Assembly (NCBI GenBank): GCA_001805085.1
Contig: MHEA01000235.1
Coordinates: forward strand, 1 to 6,260
Direction: 5' to 3'
Length of the DNA: 6,260 bases
Origin: Nitrospirae bacterium GWC2_57_9
GTDB taxonomy: Bacteria; Nitrospirota; UBA9217
Positions 1 through 5,733 of the stretch are shown one piece after another. A program made the translations under genes and the position numbers. Every line of letters starts with the position of its first letter. The first letter of the stretch is position 1. The notes under the pieces are model-generated. The model searched no databases and was not told where the DNA came from. It saw nothing but the letters and a program-made list of their open reading frames with translations.

Positions 1-1
1 A

Positions 2-577
2 AAGAAGTTGATAAGTGACACCATCCTTCGCGGAACGACCCGGGTGATCGACGCGGGAAGGATCAACGGCAGGTATTTCGTCAACGCCGCCGGCATCGGG
101 TTCGATGCCGCCGTCAACCAGGCGAGCTACGCCATCAACCATTCCAGGCGGGGACAGCTCCTGTACCTCTGCGCGTTGCTCAGAACGCTCGGCAGATACG
201 ACCCCGTTCCCATGACCGTGACCATGAACGGCGAACAGGTCGACGAGAACGTGTTTCTGCTGACCGCGGGGAACGGCACCACCGTCGGCGGGGGGTTCAG
301 GCTGACGCCCCATGCCGCACTGGACGATCAACTGCTCGACGTTACCCTCGTGCGGGCGATCGGGCTGCTGCCGCTGCTCTGGCACCTGCCCAAGGTCTTT
401 CTCGGGACCCTCGACCGCGTAACGAAATACGCGGTGTCGAAGAGGACCGCCAGGCTCGTAATTGAGAGCTCCCTGCCGGTGCCGGTCCACCTGGACGGGG
501 AGATCTACACCGGAGCGGAAAGGCGTTTCGAGATCGAGGTGGTGCCGCGGGCGCTGACGGTGATCGGGAATTTTTGA
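2..577 (+). CDS. YegS/DAGK-family lipid kinase, C-terminal part (5' end outside window)
   Basis: The frame is open from the left edge, so this is the 3' part of a larger gene; the TTG at 8 is an internal Leu codon, not a start. About 191 residues are visible, the C-terminal beta-rich domain of the diacylglycerol kinase/YegS/BmrU family (usually about 300 residues). Visible signatures are N-A-A-G-I-G-F-D-A (about residues 27-35 of the visible part), the family stretch G-N-G-T-T-V-G-G-G-F-R-L-T-P followed by L-D-D-x-L-L-D-V, and a late H-L-D-G-E motif that in the family lies near the nucleotide/metal site. The N-terminal catalytic G-G-D-G-T motif must lie upstream and cannot be checked. Family members phosphorylate diacylglycerol or related lipids with ATP at the inner membrane face; the exact substrate here is unknown. 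The gene ends in TGA and converges on the MDR gene. Confidence 0.88.
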   Translation, partial: KKLISDTILRGTTRVIDAGRINGRYFVNAAGIGFDAAVNQASYAINHSRRGQLLYLCALLRTLGRYDPVPMTVTMNGEQVDENVFLLTAGNGTTVGGGFRLTPHAALDDQLLDVTLVRAIGLLPLLWHLPKVFLGTLDRVTKYAVSKRTARLVIESSLPVPVHLDGEIYTGAERRFEIEVVPRALTVIGNF

Positions 578-620
578 CGTCTTGAGTAAAGTTCTTGATG
601 CAAAAGCAAACCAATTATCG

Positions 621-692
621 CACGAAGCCACGGAGATCACGAAGAAAAACTTGAACTGGGCGCTGAATCTTGGATTTCTCCGTGGCTTCGTG
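621..692. repeat. 16-bp perfect inverted repeat, 40-nt loop
   Basis: CACGAAGCCACGGAGA at 621-636 is the exact reverse complement of 677-692, with a 40-nt spacer. It lies in the gap between two convergent genes, 43 bp after the lipid-kinase stop. Neither side has a strong T-run, so a classical intrinsic terminator is not clear, but the RNA could form a stable stem from either strand. The motif resembles short 'cacgaag/ccacgg' intergenic repeats that I associate with Desulfobacterota-like genomes (from memory, not verified). Confidence 0.7.
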
Positions 693-700
693 GCTTCGTG
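681..700. repeat. 8-bp tandem repeat CGTGGCTT, 2.5 copies
   Basis: CGTGGCTT occurs at 681-688 and 689-696, followed by CGTG at 697-700. It overlaps the right arm of the inverted repeat at 621-692. The left arm does not repeat this unit exactly, continuing instead as CGGAGATCACGAAG, so the two sides have diverged or expanded independently. Confidence 0.65.
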
Positions 701-750
701 TGAGACAGGGTCTTGATTTTGATTCGTCGGTCTGAGACGCTTTCCTCGTT

Positions 751-762
751 AATTCTGAATTG
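751..762 (-). repeat. Short, degenerate copy of the heptad (AATTCNN) repeat
   Basis: On the - strand this reads CAATTCAGAATT, matching 11 of 12 bases with the leading CAATTAAGAATT of the two 34-bp elements at 2293-2326 and 5689-5722. Only two 7-bp units are recognisable. Like the other copies it lies 3' of a - strand gene (about 100 bp past the MDR stop) in the same orientation. Confidence 0.45.
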
Positions 763-767
763 AACCT

Positions 768-791
768 ATTCCCGCTCTCGGTCCCGGGAAT
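768..791. terminator. Possible hairpin between convergent genes
   Basis: ATTCCCG at 768-774 and CGGGAAT at 785-791 are perfectly complementary, with a 10-nt loop. The position between convergent genes suits a terminator for either transcript. No U-tract follows the stem on either strand, so a function in termination is only suggested. Confidence 0.25.
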
Positions 792-820
792 GACGTGAGC
801 CCGCCTTTTCCGCTTTCAAC

Positions 821-837
821 CGTGTCCATCCGTGTCC
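821..837. repeat. 10-bp-period direct repeat CGTGTCC-N3-CGTGTCC
   Basis: CGTGTCC occurs at 821-827 and 831-837, separated by ATC, just past the 3' end of the MDR gene. It is a third kind of short-period repeat in the same 284-bp gap. Two units are few, so this could be chance, although it resembles 'cgtgtccatccgtgt' type intergenic repeats known to me from environmental bacterial genomes. Confidence 0.4.
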
Positions 838-861
838 GAAAATCCTTCCCCTTTTCCGCGA

Positions 862-1887
862 TCACACCCGCACCACGATCTTCCCGAAGAACTGTCTCGA
901 GACCAGTTTCTCGTACGCCTTCCGCGCGTCCGCGAACTCGAAGACCGAATCAACGACCGTCCTGAGCTTCCCGGGCATCAGCTTGAGGTACTGATCGACC
1001 GCGGCTTTCGGTCCCACATAGACCCCGTGGATCGTGATGTTCTTTCCGAAAACCTGGCGCAGGCTGAGCGGCACCTCGTCCCCGCTCGTGGCCCCGAAGG
1101 TGACGAGCCGGCCGCCGCGTTTGACGCTGGCAAGAGACCCGGCAAAAGTCGCGGCACCGACGTGGTCGACCGCAATGTCCGCCAAGCGGCCGTTGGTAAT
1201 GCGTTTTACCGCCTCGGCAAAATCTTCCTTCCGGTGGTTTATCACGTGCTCCGCGCCGAGTTCCCGTGCCTTCAGGACCTTCCAGTCATCGCCCACCGTC
1301 GTGATGATCGTTGCGTTGAACAGCCTGGCCACCTGGATGACCGCGCTGCCCGCGCCGCTTCCGGCAGAATGGACCAGGACCGTGTCTCCCTGCCGGATGC
1401 CCGCCCTCAGTACAAGGGAGTTCCAGGCCGTGGTATAGGTGATGCCGGTCCCGGCCGCCTCTTCAAAGGACAGCCCTTCGGGCTTGCGGAACAGGTTCTC
1501 TGCAGGTACCTTCACGTATTCCGCGGACACGCCGTGGTTCAGCACGCCGAGAAGTCTGAAATCCCGGCACTCGTTTTCGCGGCCGCTCCTGCAGGCTTCG
1601 CAGGAACGGCAGGACAGCCCCGGGTAGATAATCACTGCATCGCCCTGCTTTACCTGCGATACCCCGGGCCCGACCCGTTCGACGATGCCCGCTGCATCGG
1701 AGCCGAAGATATGGGGAACCGGGACCGGGAAGGGGTATTTTCCGCTGATCACCCAGAGATCCAGGTGATTGAGCGAAAATGCCTTTACCCTGACCAGGAC
1801 CTCGTTCCCGCTTATTTCCGGAGCAGGGAAGTCGCCGATCCTGATGCCTGAAATCCCTTTCAGTTCTTCCATGTACAGCGCTTTCAT
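862..1887 (-). CDS. MDR-family zinc-type dehydrogenase / NAD(P)H:quinone oxidoreductase-like
   Basis: The 341-residue protein has the full length and fold pattern of a medium-chain dehydrogenase/reductase. The N-terminal GroES-like domain has L-N-H-L-D-L-W at 39-45 and G-S-D at 62-64. A structural-zinc loop has four cysteines at 93, 96, 99 and 107. The nucleotide-binding domain has S-A-G-S-G-A-G-S at 174-181. The catalytic-zinc ligands of classical alcohol dehydrogenases are not present: Asn40 stands where the catalytic Cys would be, and G-S-D replaces G-H-E. This favours a zinc-independent NAD(P)H-dependent quinone or enone reductase, probably cytosolic; the substrate cannot be read from sequence. 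Start ATG 1887 is preceded by GGG with 7-nt spacing, a weak ribosome site. It lies 26 bp after the YdeI-like gene and is probably co-transcribed with it. It ends in TGA. Confidence 0.88.
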   Translation of the reverse strand: MKALYMEELKGISGIRIGDFPAPEISGNEVLVRVKAFSLNHLDLWVISGKYPFPVPVPHIFGSDAAGIVERVGPGVSQVKQGDAVIIYPGLSCRSCEACRSGRENECRDFRLLGVLNHGVSAEYVKVPAENLFRKPEGLSFEEAAGTGITYTTAWNSLVLRAGIRQGDTVLVHSAGSGAGSAVIQVARLFNATIITTVGDDWKVLKARELGAEHVINHRKEDFAEAVKRITNGRLADIAVDHVGAATFAGSLASVKRGGRLVTFGATSGDEVPLSLRQVFGKNITIHGVYVGPKAAVDQYLKLMPGKLRTVVDSVFEFADARKAYEKLVSRQFFGKIVVRV

Positions 1888-1913
1888 ATCATATCCCGGC
1901 CGTTAACGCTTTC

Positions 1914-2201
1914 TCACCGTGCAGCTTTTTTCGATGACCGCTTCGGATGATACGCCATTTTCATATACAGGCCGCCGCGCGCGAGCTCGTCCAGCATCTG
2001 GTCCAGCCGTTTCTGCCGGGTCGCGGGAAGCTTTGCTCGCGTTATCCAGCCGACATAGTCGTTCTGCTGGTACGGAGGCCGGTCCCGGTAAGCCTGCAGC
2101 AGCCCTTGCCGGAGCAGCGCCGCGCGCACAAAATCGGGCATGGGATAACGGGGCCTCTTTGATCGTGAGGCTGTCCTGGTGGTGCCTGCCTTCTTTCTCA
2201 A
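1914..2201 (-). CDS. YdeI/OmpD-associated (OmdA-like) small protein
   Basis: The conserved part starts at K-R-P-R-Y-P-M-P-D-F and continues through R-P-P-Y-Q-Q-N-D-Y-V-G-W-I, A-K-x-P-x-T-R-x-K-R and Q-M-L-D-E-L-x-x-G. This resembles the C-terminal helical region of YdeI/OmdA ('bacteriocin-protection') proteins; the molecular function of such short versions is not established. The tail is basic (K-R-S-S-K-K-A-A-R). I place the start at TTG 2201 because AGGA lies 6 nt upstream, giving 95 residues. The frame stays open to TTG 2309, and GTG 2291 also has AGGA at 5 nt, but that AGGA belongs to the heptad repeat, and the extra residues are low-complexity and match nothing I know. ATG 2141 would cut off the conserved K-R-P-R-Y-P. 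No signal peptide or membrane segment is seen. It ends in TGA, 26 bp before the MDR gene. Confidence 0.7.
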   Translation of the reverse strand: MRKKAGTTRTASRSKRPRYPMPDFVRAALLRQGLLQAYRDRPPYQQNDYVGWITRAKLPATRQKRLDQMLDELARGGLYMKMAYHPKRSSKKAAR

Positions 2202-2292
2202 GGGACGTCCTGACCGGTAACCGTTGCCATTCCTGGCTCCCTGATTTCGTAATTGCCTCTTGTTCACCACGCCGGCTTCGTTCTGCTTCACC

Positions 2293-2326
2293 CCATTCCT
2301 AATTCCCAATTCCTAATTCTTAATTG
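2293..2326 (-). repeat. 34-bp heptad-repeat element, copy 1
   Basis: On the + strand five 7-bp units follow each other from 2294: CATTCCT, AATTCCC, AATTCCT, AATTCTT, AATTGCC. Read on the - strand, the block 2326 to 2293 starts CAATTAAGAATT and ends GGAATTAGGAATGG. Copy 2 at 5689-5722 has the same length and nearly the same ends. It begins 2 bp after the glgP TGA. Confidence 0.75.
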
Positions 2327-2328
2327 CC

Positions 2329-4812
2329 TCACTTCTCTCGCTTCACCGGCTTGACGTTCCAGACCTTCTCGGCGTAGTCCTGAACTGCGCGGTCACCGGA
2401 GAACTTCCCCATGCGCGCCACGTTCAGCACCGCCCGTCTGGTCCACTCCTCCTCGTCCCGGTACAAGGCGTCCACCCGGTCCTGGCAGGATATGTATGCA
2501 GCGTAGTCGGCCAGCAGCATGAAGCGGTCGCCGTAGCCGGTAAGCGCATCCAAGACCGGCCGGAAGAGGCTCGGCGCATCAGGAGAGAAGTAGCCGCCCG
2601 CGATCATGTCCAGGGCCTGCTTCAGCTCCCCGTTGGAATTGTATACGTCCCAGGGCCGGTACCCTTTCCTGCGGAGCGCGCTGATCTCCTGCGCGGTCAG
2701 CCCGAAGATGAATATGTTCTCCTCTCCCACCTCGTCCCGGATCTCGATGTTGGCGCCGTCCAGCGTCCCGATCGTGAGCGCGCCGTTCAGCGCGAGCTTC
2801 ATATTGCCCGTGCCCGACGCCTCGGTTCCCGCCGTGGAGATCTGCTCCGACAGGTCGCAGGCAGGGATGATTTTCTCCGCGTTCGAAACATTGTAATCGG
2901 GCAGGAAGGCGACCTTGAGCAGGCCGCCCACGGCCGGGTCGTGGTTCACGATGTCGGCCACGCTGTGGATCAGCTTGATGATCAGCTTTGCCATGGCGTA
3001 GCCCGGCGCCGCCTTGCCCGCGAAGATGACCGTGCGGGGGACAATGCCTTCGCCGCGCCCCTCCCGGATCCGGTTGTAGCGCGTCACGATGTGGAGCACG
3101 TTCAGCAGTTGCCGCTTGTACTCGTGGATCCGTTTGATCTGGACGTCGAAAAGGGAAGCGGGATTCACGGTGATCCGCAGGCGCATCTTGATGAGCTCGG
3201 CCAGCCGTTCCTTGTTCATCCGCTTGATCATGCGGAACTCGCGACGGAAATCCGCGTCCCCGGCCAGGGGCTCGAGTTCCCGGAGCCTGGACAGATCGCA
3301 GGGCCATTCCCTGCCGATCCGCGAGGTAACGAGCGCGGACAGGCCGGGGTTGGCCACATAGAGCCAGCGCCGGGGCGTGATCCCGTTCGTGATGTTGATG
3401 ATCTTATCCGGAAAGAACTCGTCGAAATCGGCGAAGATCGTCTGCTTCATCAGGTCCGTATGGATCCGCGAGACGCCGTTCACCCGGTGGCTCCCGACCA
3501 GGGCAAGGTGGGCCATGCGCAGGCGCCGGCCGCCGGCCTCGTCCACGATGGACATGCGCCGCAGCCGGTCCAGGTCCCCGGGATAGCGGTGTATCACCTG
3601 CTGGAGAAAGCGGAAGTTGATCTCGTAGATGATCTGCAGGTGCCGCGGCAGGACCTCTTCGAACAGGCTGACCGGCCAGGTCTCGAGCGCCTCGGGCATG
3701 AGCGTGTGATTGGTGTAGGAGAAGGTGCGCTGCGTGATCTCCCAGGCCGTGTCCCAGTCCAGGTGATGGGTGTCCAGGAGCACGCGCATCAGCTCGGGGA
3801 TCGCGATCGCCGGGTGCGTGTCGTTCAGCTGGATCGCCACCTTCTGCGGCAGGTCTTTGAGTTCGGGGTGGTACTTGGTGAACCGCCTCAGGATGTCCTG
3901 GAGAGACGCGCAGACGAAGAAGTACTGCTGCTTCAGCCGCAGCTCCCTGCCCATCTGGGTGGTGTCGTCGGGGTAGAGGACCTTCGAGAGGTTCTCCGAT
4001 TCGTTCTTGTCCTCCACGGCCTTGATGTAGTTGCCCTCGTTGAAGTACTTGAGGTTGAAATCGCGCGACGCCTTCGCGGACCAGAGCCGCATGTTGTTCG
4101 CCGTAGTCGTATCATAGCCCGGCACCGGCGTATCGAAGGCCATGGCCATCACGTCTTCCGTATCCACCCAGTGGAACCGCGTCTGCCCCTGCTCGTCCCG
4201 GAACTGGACCACGCGCCCGCCGAAGCGGACCGCGAACAGGACCTCCGGCCGCGGGAACTCCCAGGGATTGCCGTAGCGAAGCCAGTTGTCGGGGTGCTCG
4301 ACCTGGTACCCGTTCTCGATGCGCTGGTTGAACATTCCGTACTCGTACCTGATGCCGTAGCCGTATCCCGGCAGCGAGAGCGTGGCCAGGGAATCAAGGA
4401 AACAGGCGGCAAGCCTGCCGAGCCCGCCGTTGCCCAGGGCCGCGTCGCTCTCCAGTTCCTGGATCCGGTCGATCTCCAGCTCCAGTTCGGCAAGGGCCTG
4501 CCGGCACTCGTCGTGGAAGCCCATGTTCACCAGGTTGTTCGTCAGCAGCCGCCCGGTCAGGAATTCCATCGACAGATAGTAGACGCGCTTGGCGTCGCTC
4601 CGGTAGTAGCTGCGCATCGTCTCCATCCAGCGCTCGATCAGCCGCTCCCGGACCGCGTAGGCCGTGGTGTGGAACCAATCCCGGTGGGTGGCGGTGATCG
4701 GGTCCTTGCCCAGGGAAAAGATCAGGCGGTTGGAAAGGGACTTCTTGAGCGACTCGGGATCGTTTTCGAGCTTATCGTACTGGAAGTGGGCGGGCAAATG
4801 ATTGTTGACCAT
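2329..4812 (-). CDS. glgP: Glycogen/maltodextrin (alpha-glucan) phosphorylase
   Basis: The complete 827-residue protein has the length and motifs of the GT35 phosphorylase family. It releases glucose-1-phosphate from alpha-1,4-glucans using phosphate and pyridoxal phosphate in the cytosol, for glycogen or maltodextrin breakdown. Visible markers in order are: the start of the catalytic core R-V-Y-Y-L-S-M-E-F; G-Y-G-Y-G-I-R-Y-E-Y-G-x-F; Q-L-N-D-T-H-P-A from residue 328; Y-T-N-H-T-L-M-P-E-A-L with the active-site His369; T-N-G-I-T-P-R-R-W; K-R-I-H-E-Y-K-R-Q from 560; and G-T-G-N-M-K, where Lys672 is the PLP Schiff-base lysine. The N-terminus is short, without the eukaryotic phosphorylation/AMP region. 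ATG 4812 is preceded by a purine-rich GGGGGAGA only 3 nt away, a tight ribosome site. Glycogen and maltodextrin preference cannot be told apart, and no other glg gene is in view. It ends in TGA. Confidence 0.96.
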   Translation of the reverse strand: MVNNHLPAHFQYDKLENDPESLKKSLSNRLIFSLGKDPITATHRDWFHTTAYAVRERLIERWMETMRSYYRSDAKRVYYLSMEFLTGRLLTNNLVNMGFHDECRQALAELELEIDRIQELESDAALGNGGLGRLAACFLDSLATLSLPGYGYGIRYEYGMFNQRIENGYQVEHPDNWLRYGNPWEFPRPEVLFAVRFGGRVVQFRDEQGQTRFHWVDTEDVMAMAFDTPVPGYDTTTANNMRLWSAKASRDFNLKYFNEGNYIKAVEDKNESENLSKVLYPDDTTQMGRELRLKQQYFFVCASLQDILRRFTKYHPELKDLPQKVAIQLNDTHPAIAIPELMRVLLDTHHLDWDTAWEITQRTFSYTNHTLMPEALETWPVSLFEEVLPRHLQIIYEINFRFLQQVIHRYPGDLDRLRRMSIVDEAGGRRLRMAHLALVGSHRVNGVSRIHTDLMKQTIFADFDEFFPDKIINITNGITPRRWLYVANPGLSALVTSRIGREWPCDLSRLRELEPLAGDADFRREFRMIKRMNKERLAELIKMRLRITVNPASLFDVQIKRIHEYKRQLLNVLHIVTRYNRIREGRGEGIVPRTVIFAGKAAPGYAMAKLIIKLIHSVADIVNHDPAVGGLLKVAFLPDYNVSNAEKIIPACDLSEQISTAGTEASGTGNMKLALNGALTIGTLDGANIEIRDEVGEENIFIFGLTAQEISALRRKGYRPWDVYNSNGELKQALDMIAGGYFSPDAPSLFRPVLDALTGYGDRFMLLADYAAYISCQDRVDALYRDEEEWTRRAVLNVARMGKFSGDRAVQDYAEKVWNVKPVKREK

Positions 4813-4839
4813 GGTCTCCCCCGGCAGGTTGATTTCTTT

Positions 4840-4845
4840 ATTGTA
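4840..4845 (-). promoter_or_regulatory. Candidate -10 box for glgP
   Basis: TACAAT on the - strand matches 5 of 6 bases of TATAAT and lies 27 nt upstream of the glgP ATG, in a locally AT-rich stretch of an otherwise GC-rich 122-bp gap. No good -35 hexamer lies 16-18 nt upstream (TTCCTG is the best), so this is a weak prediction. It would give glgP a short leader, independent of the selenoprotein gene upstream. Confidence 0.3.
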
Positions 4846-4934
4846 CCCGAAAAAACAGCGTCAGGAAGTTCTTTTCTGTGCCGGACTGTTCTTATCGGTC
4901 TCTCTGGAGGCGCAGGGGAAAACAGGAGGGTACG

Positions 4935-5528
4935 TCAGAGGGAGCGGAGCACCTTCCGGAAAACATCGAGGGGTTCTGCGCCGACGATCGTTTTTTTATC
5001 CCCCACGACGAAGGTGGGGATGCCCGTCAGGCCGCGCAGGCCTGCTTCCTGCCGCATCTCATCGAGCTTCGGCAGATACCTGCCGCTCTTGATGGCGTCC
5101 ATCATGCCGTCCGCGTCGAGGCCCGCGTCACGGGCGATCTGGCGAAGCACGTCCGGATCGCCGATATCGAGGCCGAGGGAGAAATAGGCGGAGAAGGTGG
5201 CGGAGTGGAACTGCGGGAACCTGCCGTGCTCCCGCGCGTATTCCGCGGCCTGGAGCGCCAGGCGCGAGTTGGACAGAAGCGGCCGGTCGGCAAAGGCGAT
5301 GCCGAAGGGGGCCCCTGCGATGCGGAGATGGCGCATCATGCGCTCGATGTCCTCGGGCCGGAAGAGCTCCGTCAGGGGACGCCCCTGGGGCGGGGTGTCG
5401 GGATGGATCTCCACCCCCTGCCATTCCACAACGAGATCGAACTCCTGCCTCAGCTTTTCGACGATGCCCTCGCCGATGTAGCAGAAGGGTCAGATGTAAT
5501 CAGAAAAGATGCGGATGGTGACGGGCAT
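4935..5528 (-). CDS. Selenocysteine-containing DsbA/FrnE-like thiol-disulfide oxidoreductase
   Basis: Read from ATG 5528 with one in-frame TGA as selenocysteine, the protein has 197 residues, close to the usual 200-220 of the cytosolic DsbA/FrnE/HCCA-isomerase group. The N-terminus is M-P-V-T-I-R-I-F-S-D-Y-I-U-P-F-C-Y-I-G-E, where U13 takes the place of the nucleophilic Cys of C-P-x-C and Cys16 is the resolving Cys. Downstream are the helical insertion (with R-L-A-L-Q-A-A-E-Y-A) and the cis-proline loop G-I-P-T-F with Pro171. There is no signal peptide, so it probably acts in the cytosol. An AGGGG lies 10 nt before ATG 5528. Translation starting at GTG 5429 would give 164 residues lacking the first beta strand and active site, which makes little sense. 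The gene also terminates at a TGA. The alternative is a nonsense mutation (TGC to TGA is one base), but the exact position and the hairpin argue against it. Substrate unknown. Confidence 0.82.
5442..5487 (-). promoter_or_regulatory. Predicted bacterial SECIS hairpin
   Basis: In mRNA sense, starting 2 nt after the UGA, CUUCUGC (5487-5481) pairs with GCAGGAG (5448-5442), 7 bp with one G-U. Inside it, UCGGCGA (5476-5470) pairs with UCGUCGA (5464-5458), 7 bp with one G-U, closing a 5-nt apical loop GGGCA (5469-5465). The loop starts 21 nt after the UGA and begins with G. This fits what I know of bacterial SECIS elements: an apical hairpin within about 16-37 nt of UGA with a G among the first loop bases, recognised by SelB. 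It lies inside the coding sequence, as is normal in bacteria. Folding was done by hand. Confidence 0.65.
5490..5492 (-). other. In-frame TGA, predicted selenocysteine codon (Sec13)
   Basis: The - strand codon is TGA, flanked by ATC on the 5' side and CCC TTC TGC on the 3' side. In Cys-containing relatives this position is the first Cys of S-D-x-x-C-P-x-C-Y-x-G. All upstream and downstream codons stay in the same frame with family-like sequence on both sides. Confidence 0.8.
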
Positions 5529-5598
5529 GGATCTCGTTCCCCTTTTTATCAGACTATGTGCGGGGATGATCGGAAATAGATAAAGGTACTCCTTAATA

Positions 5599-5627
5599 AT
5601 AGTAACAACCTTAATTCCGGTTGTCTA
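5599..5627 (-). promoter_or_regulatory. Candidate sigma70-type promoter of the selenoprotein gene
   Basis: On the - strand TAGACA (5627-5622, 5 of 6 to TTGACA) is separated by exactly 17 bp from TACTAT (5604-5599, 4 of 6 to TATAAT). The region is markedly AT-richer than its surroundings. Transcription would start near 5592 and leave a leader of about 64 nt before ATG 5528. Confidence 0.4.
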
Positions 5628-5688
5628 CGTTCTTCTCTCATTTAAGCTGATACAGTTACGATGTCTCGAAACTGCACTTCCCTCCCGA

Positions 5689-5722
5689 CCATTCTTAATT
5701 CCTCATTTTGAATTCTTAATTG
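5689..5722 (-). repeat. 34-bp heptad-repeat element, copy 2
   Basis: On the + strand 7-bp units run from 5690: CATTCTT, AATTCCT, CATTTTG, AATTCTT, AATTGAT. On the - strand it starts with the same 12 bases as copy 1 (CAATTAAGAATT) and ends GGAATTAAGAATGG, 13 of 14 bases like copy 1. The middle 8 bp differ. It lies 11 bp after the stop of the Cys-rich gene, in the same orientation as copy 1. Confidence 0.72.
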
Positions 5723-5733
5723 ATCCTACGAAA

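Noticed and set aside
8..577. Lipid kinase gene starting at TTG 8
   Set aside because: The frame is open to the left edge and the protein lacks its N-terminal catalytic domain, so the TTG is an internal Leu codon.
621..837. CRISPR array
   Set aside because: The repeats are of 7-10 bp period without unique spacers of regular length; nothing resembles a CRISPR repeat or cas gene.
832..1851. 339-codon open frame on the + strand opposite the MDR gene
   Set aside because: It is a mirror of a well-recognised MDR protein; the product matches no family and its composition is typical of an antisense shadow.
1901..1908. CGTTAACG palindrome in the gap before the MDR gene
   Set aside because: Only 8 bp with no extension; such a palindrome is expected by chance and no regulator site could be assigned.
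2941..5187. 748-codon open frame on the + strand opposite glgP
   Set aside because: It is antisense to the clearly real phosphorylase and to the start of the next gap and gene; its product shows no family motif and is rich in D, V, R, P and L as expected from the reverse of GC-rich coding sequence.
4935..5429. DsbA-like gene starting at GTG 5429 (164 residues)
   Set aside because: This start removes the first beta strand and the whole active site; the family-like sequence continues upstream through the TGA to a good ATG with a ribosome site.
5490..5492. TGA as a nonsense mutation making a pseudogene
   Set aside because: Possible, but no other frame damage is present, the TGA falls exactly on the redox-active Cys, and a SECIS-like hairpin follows at the right distance. 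It remains the main alternative.
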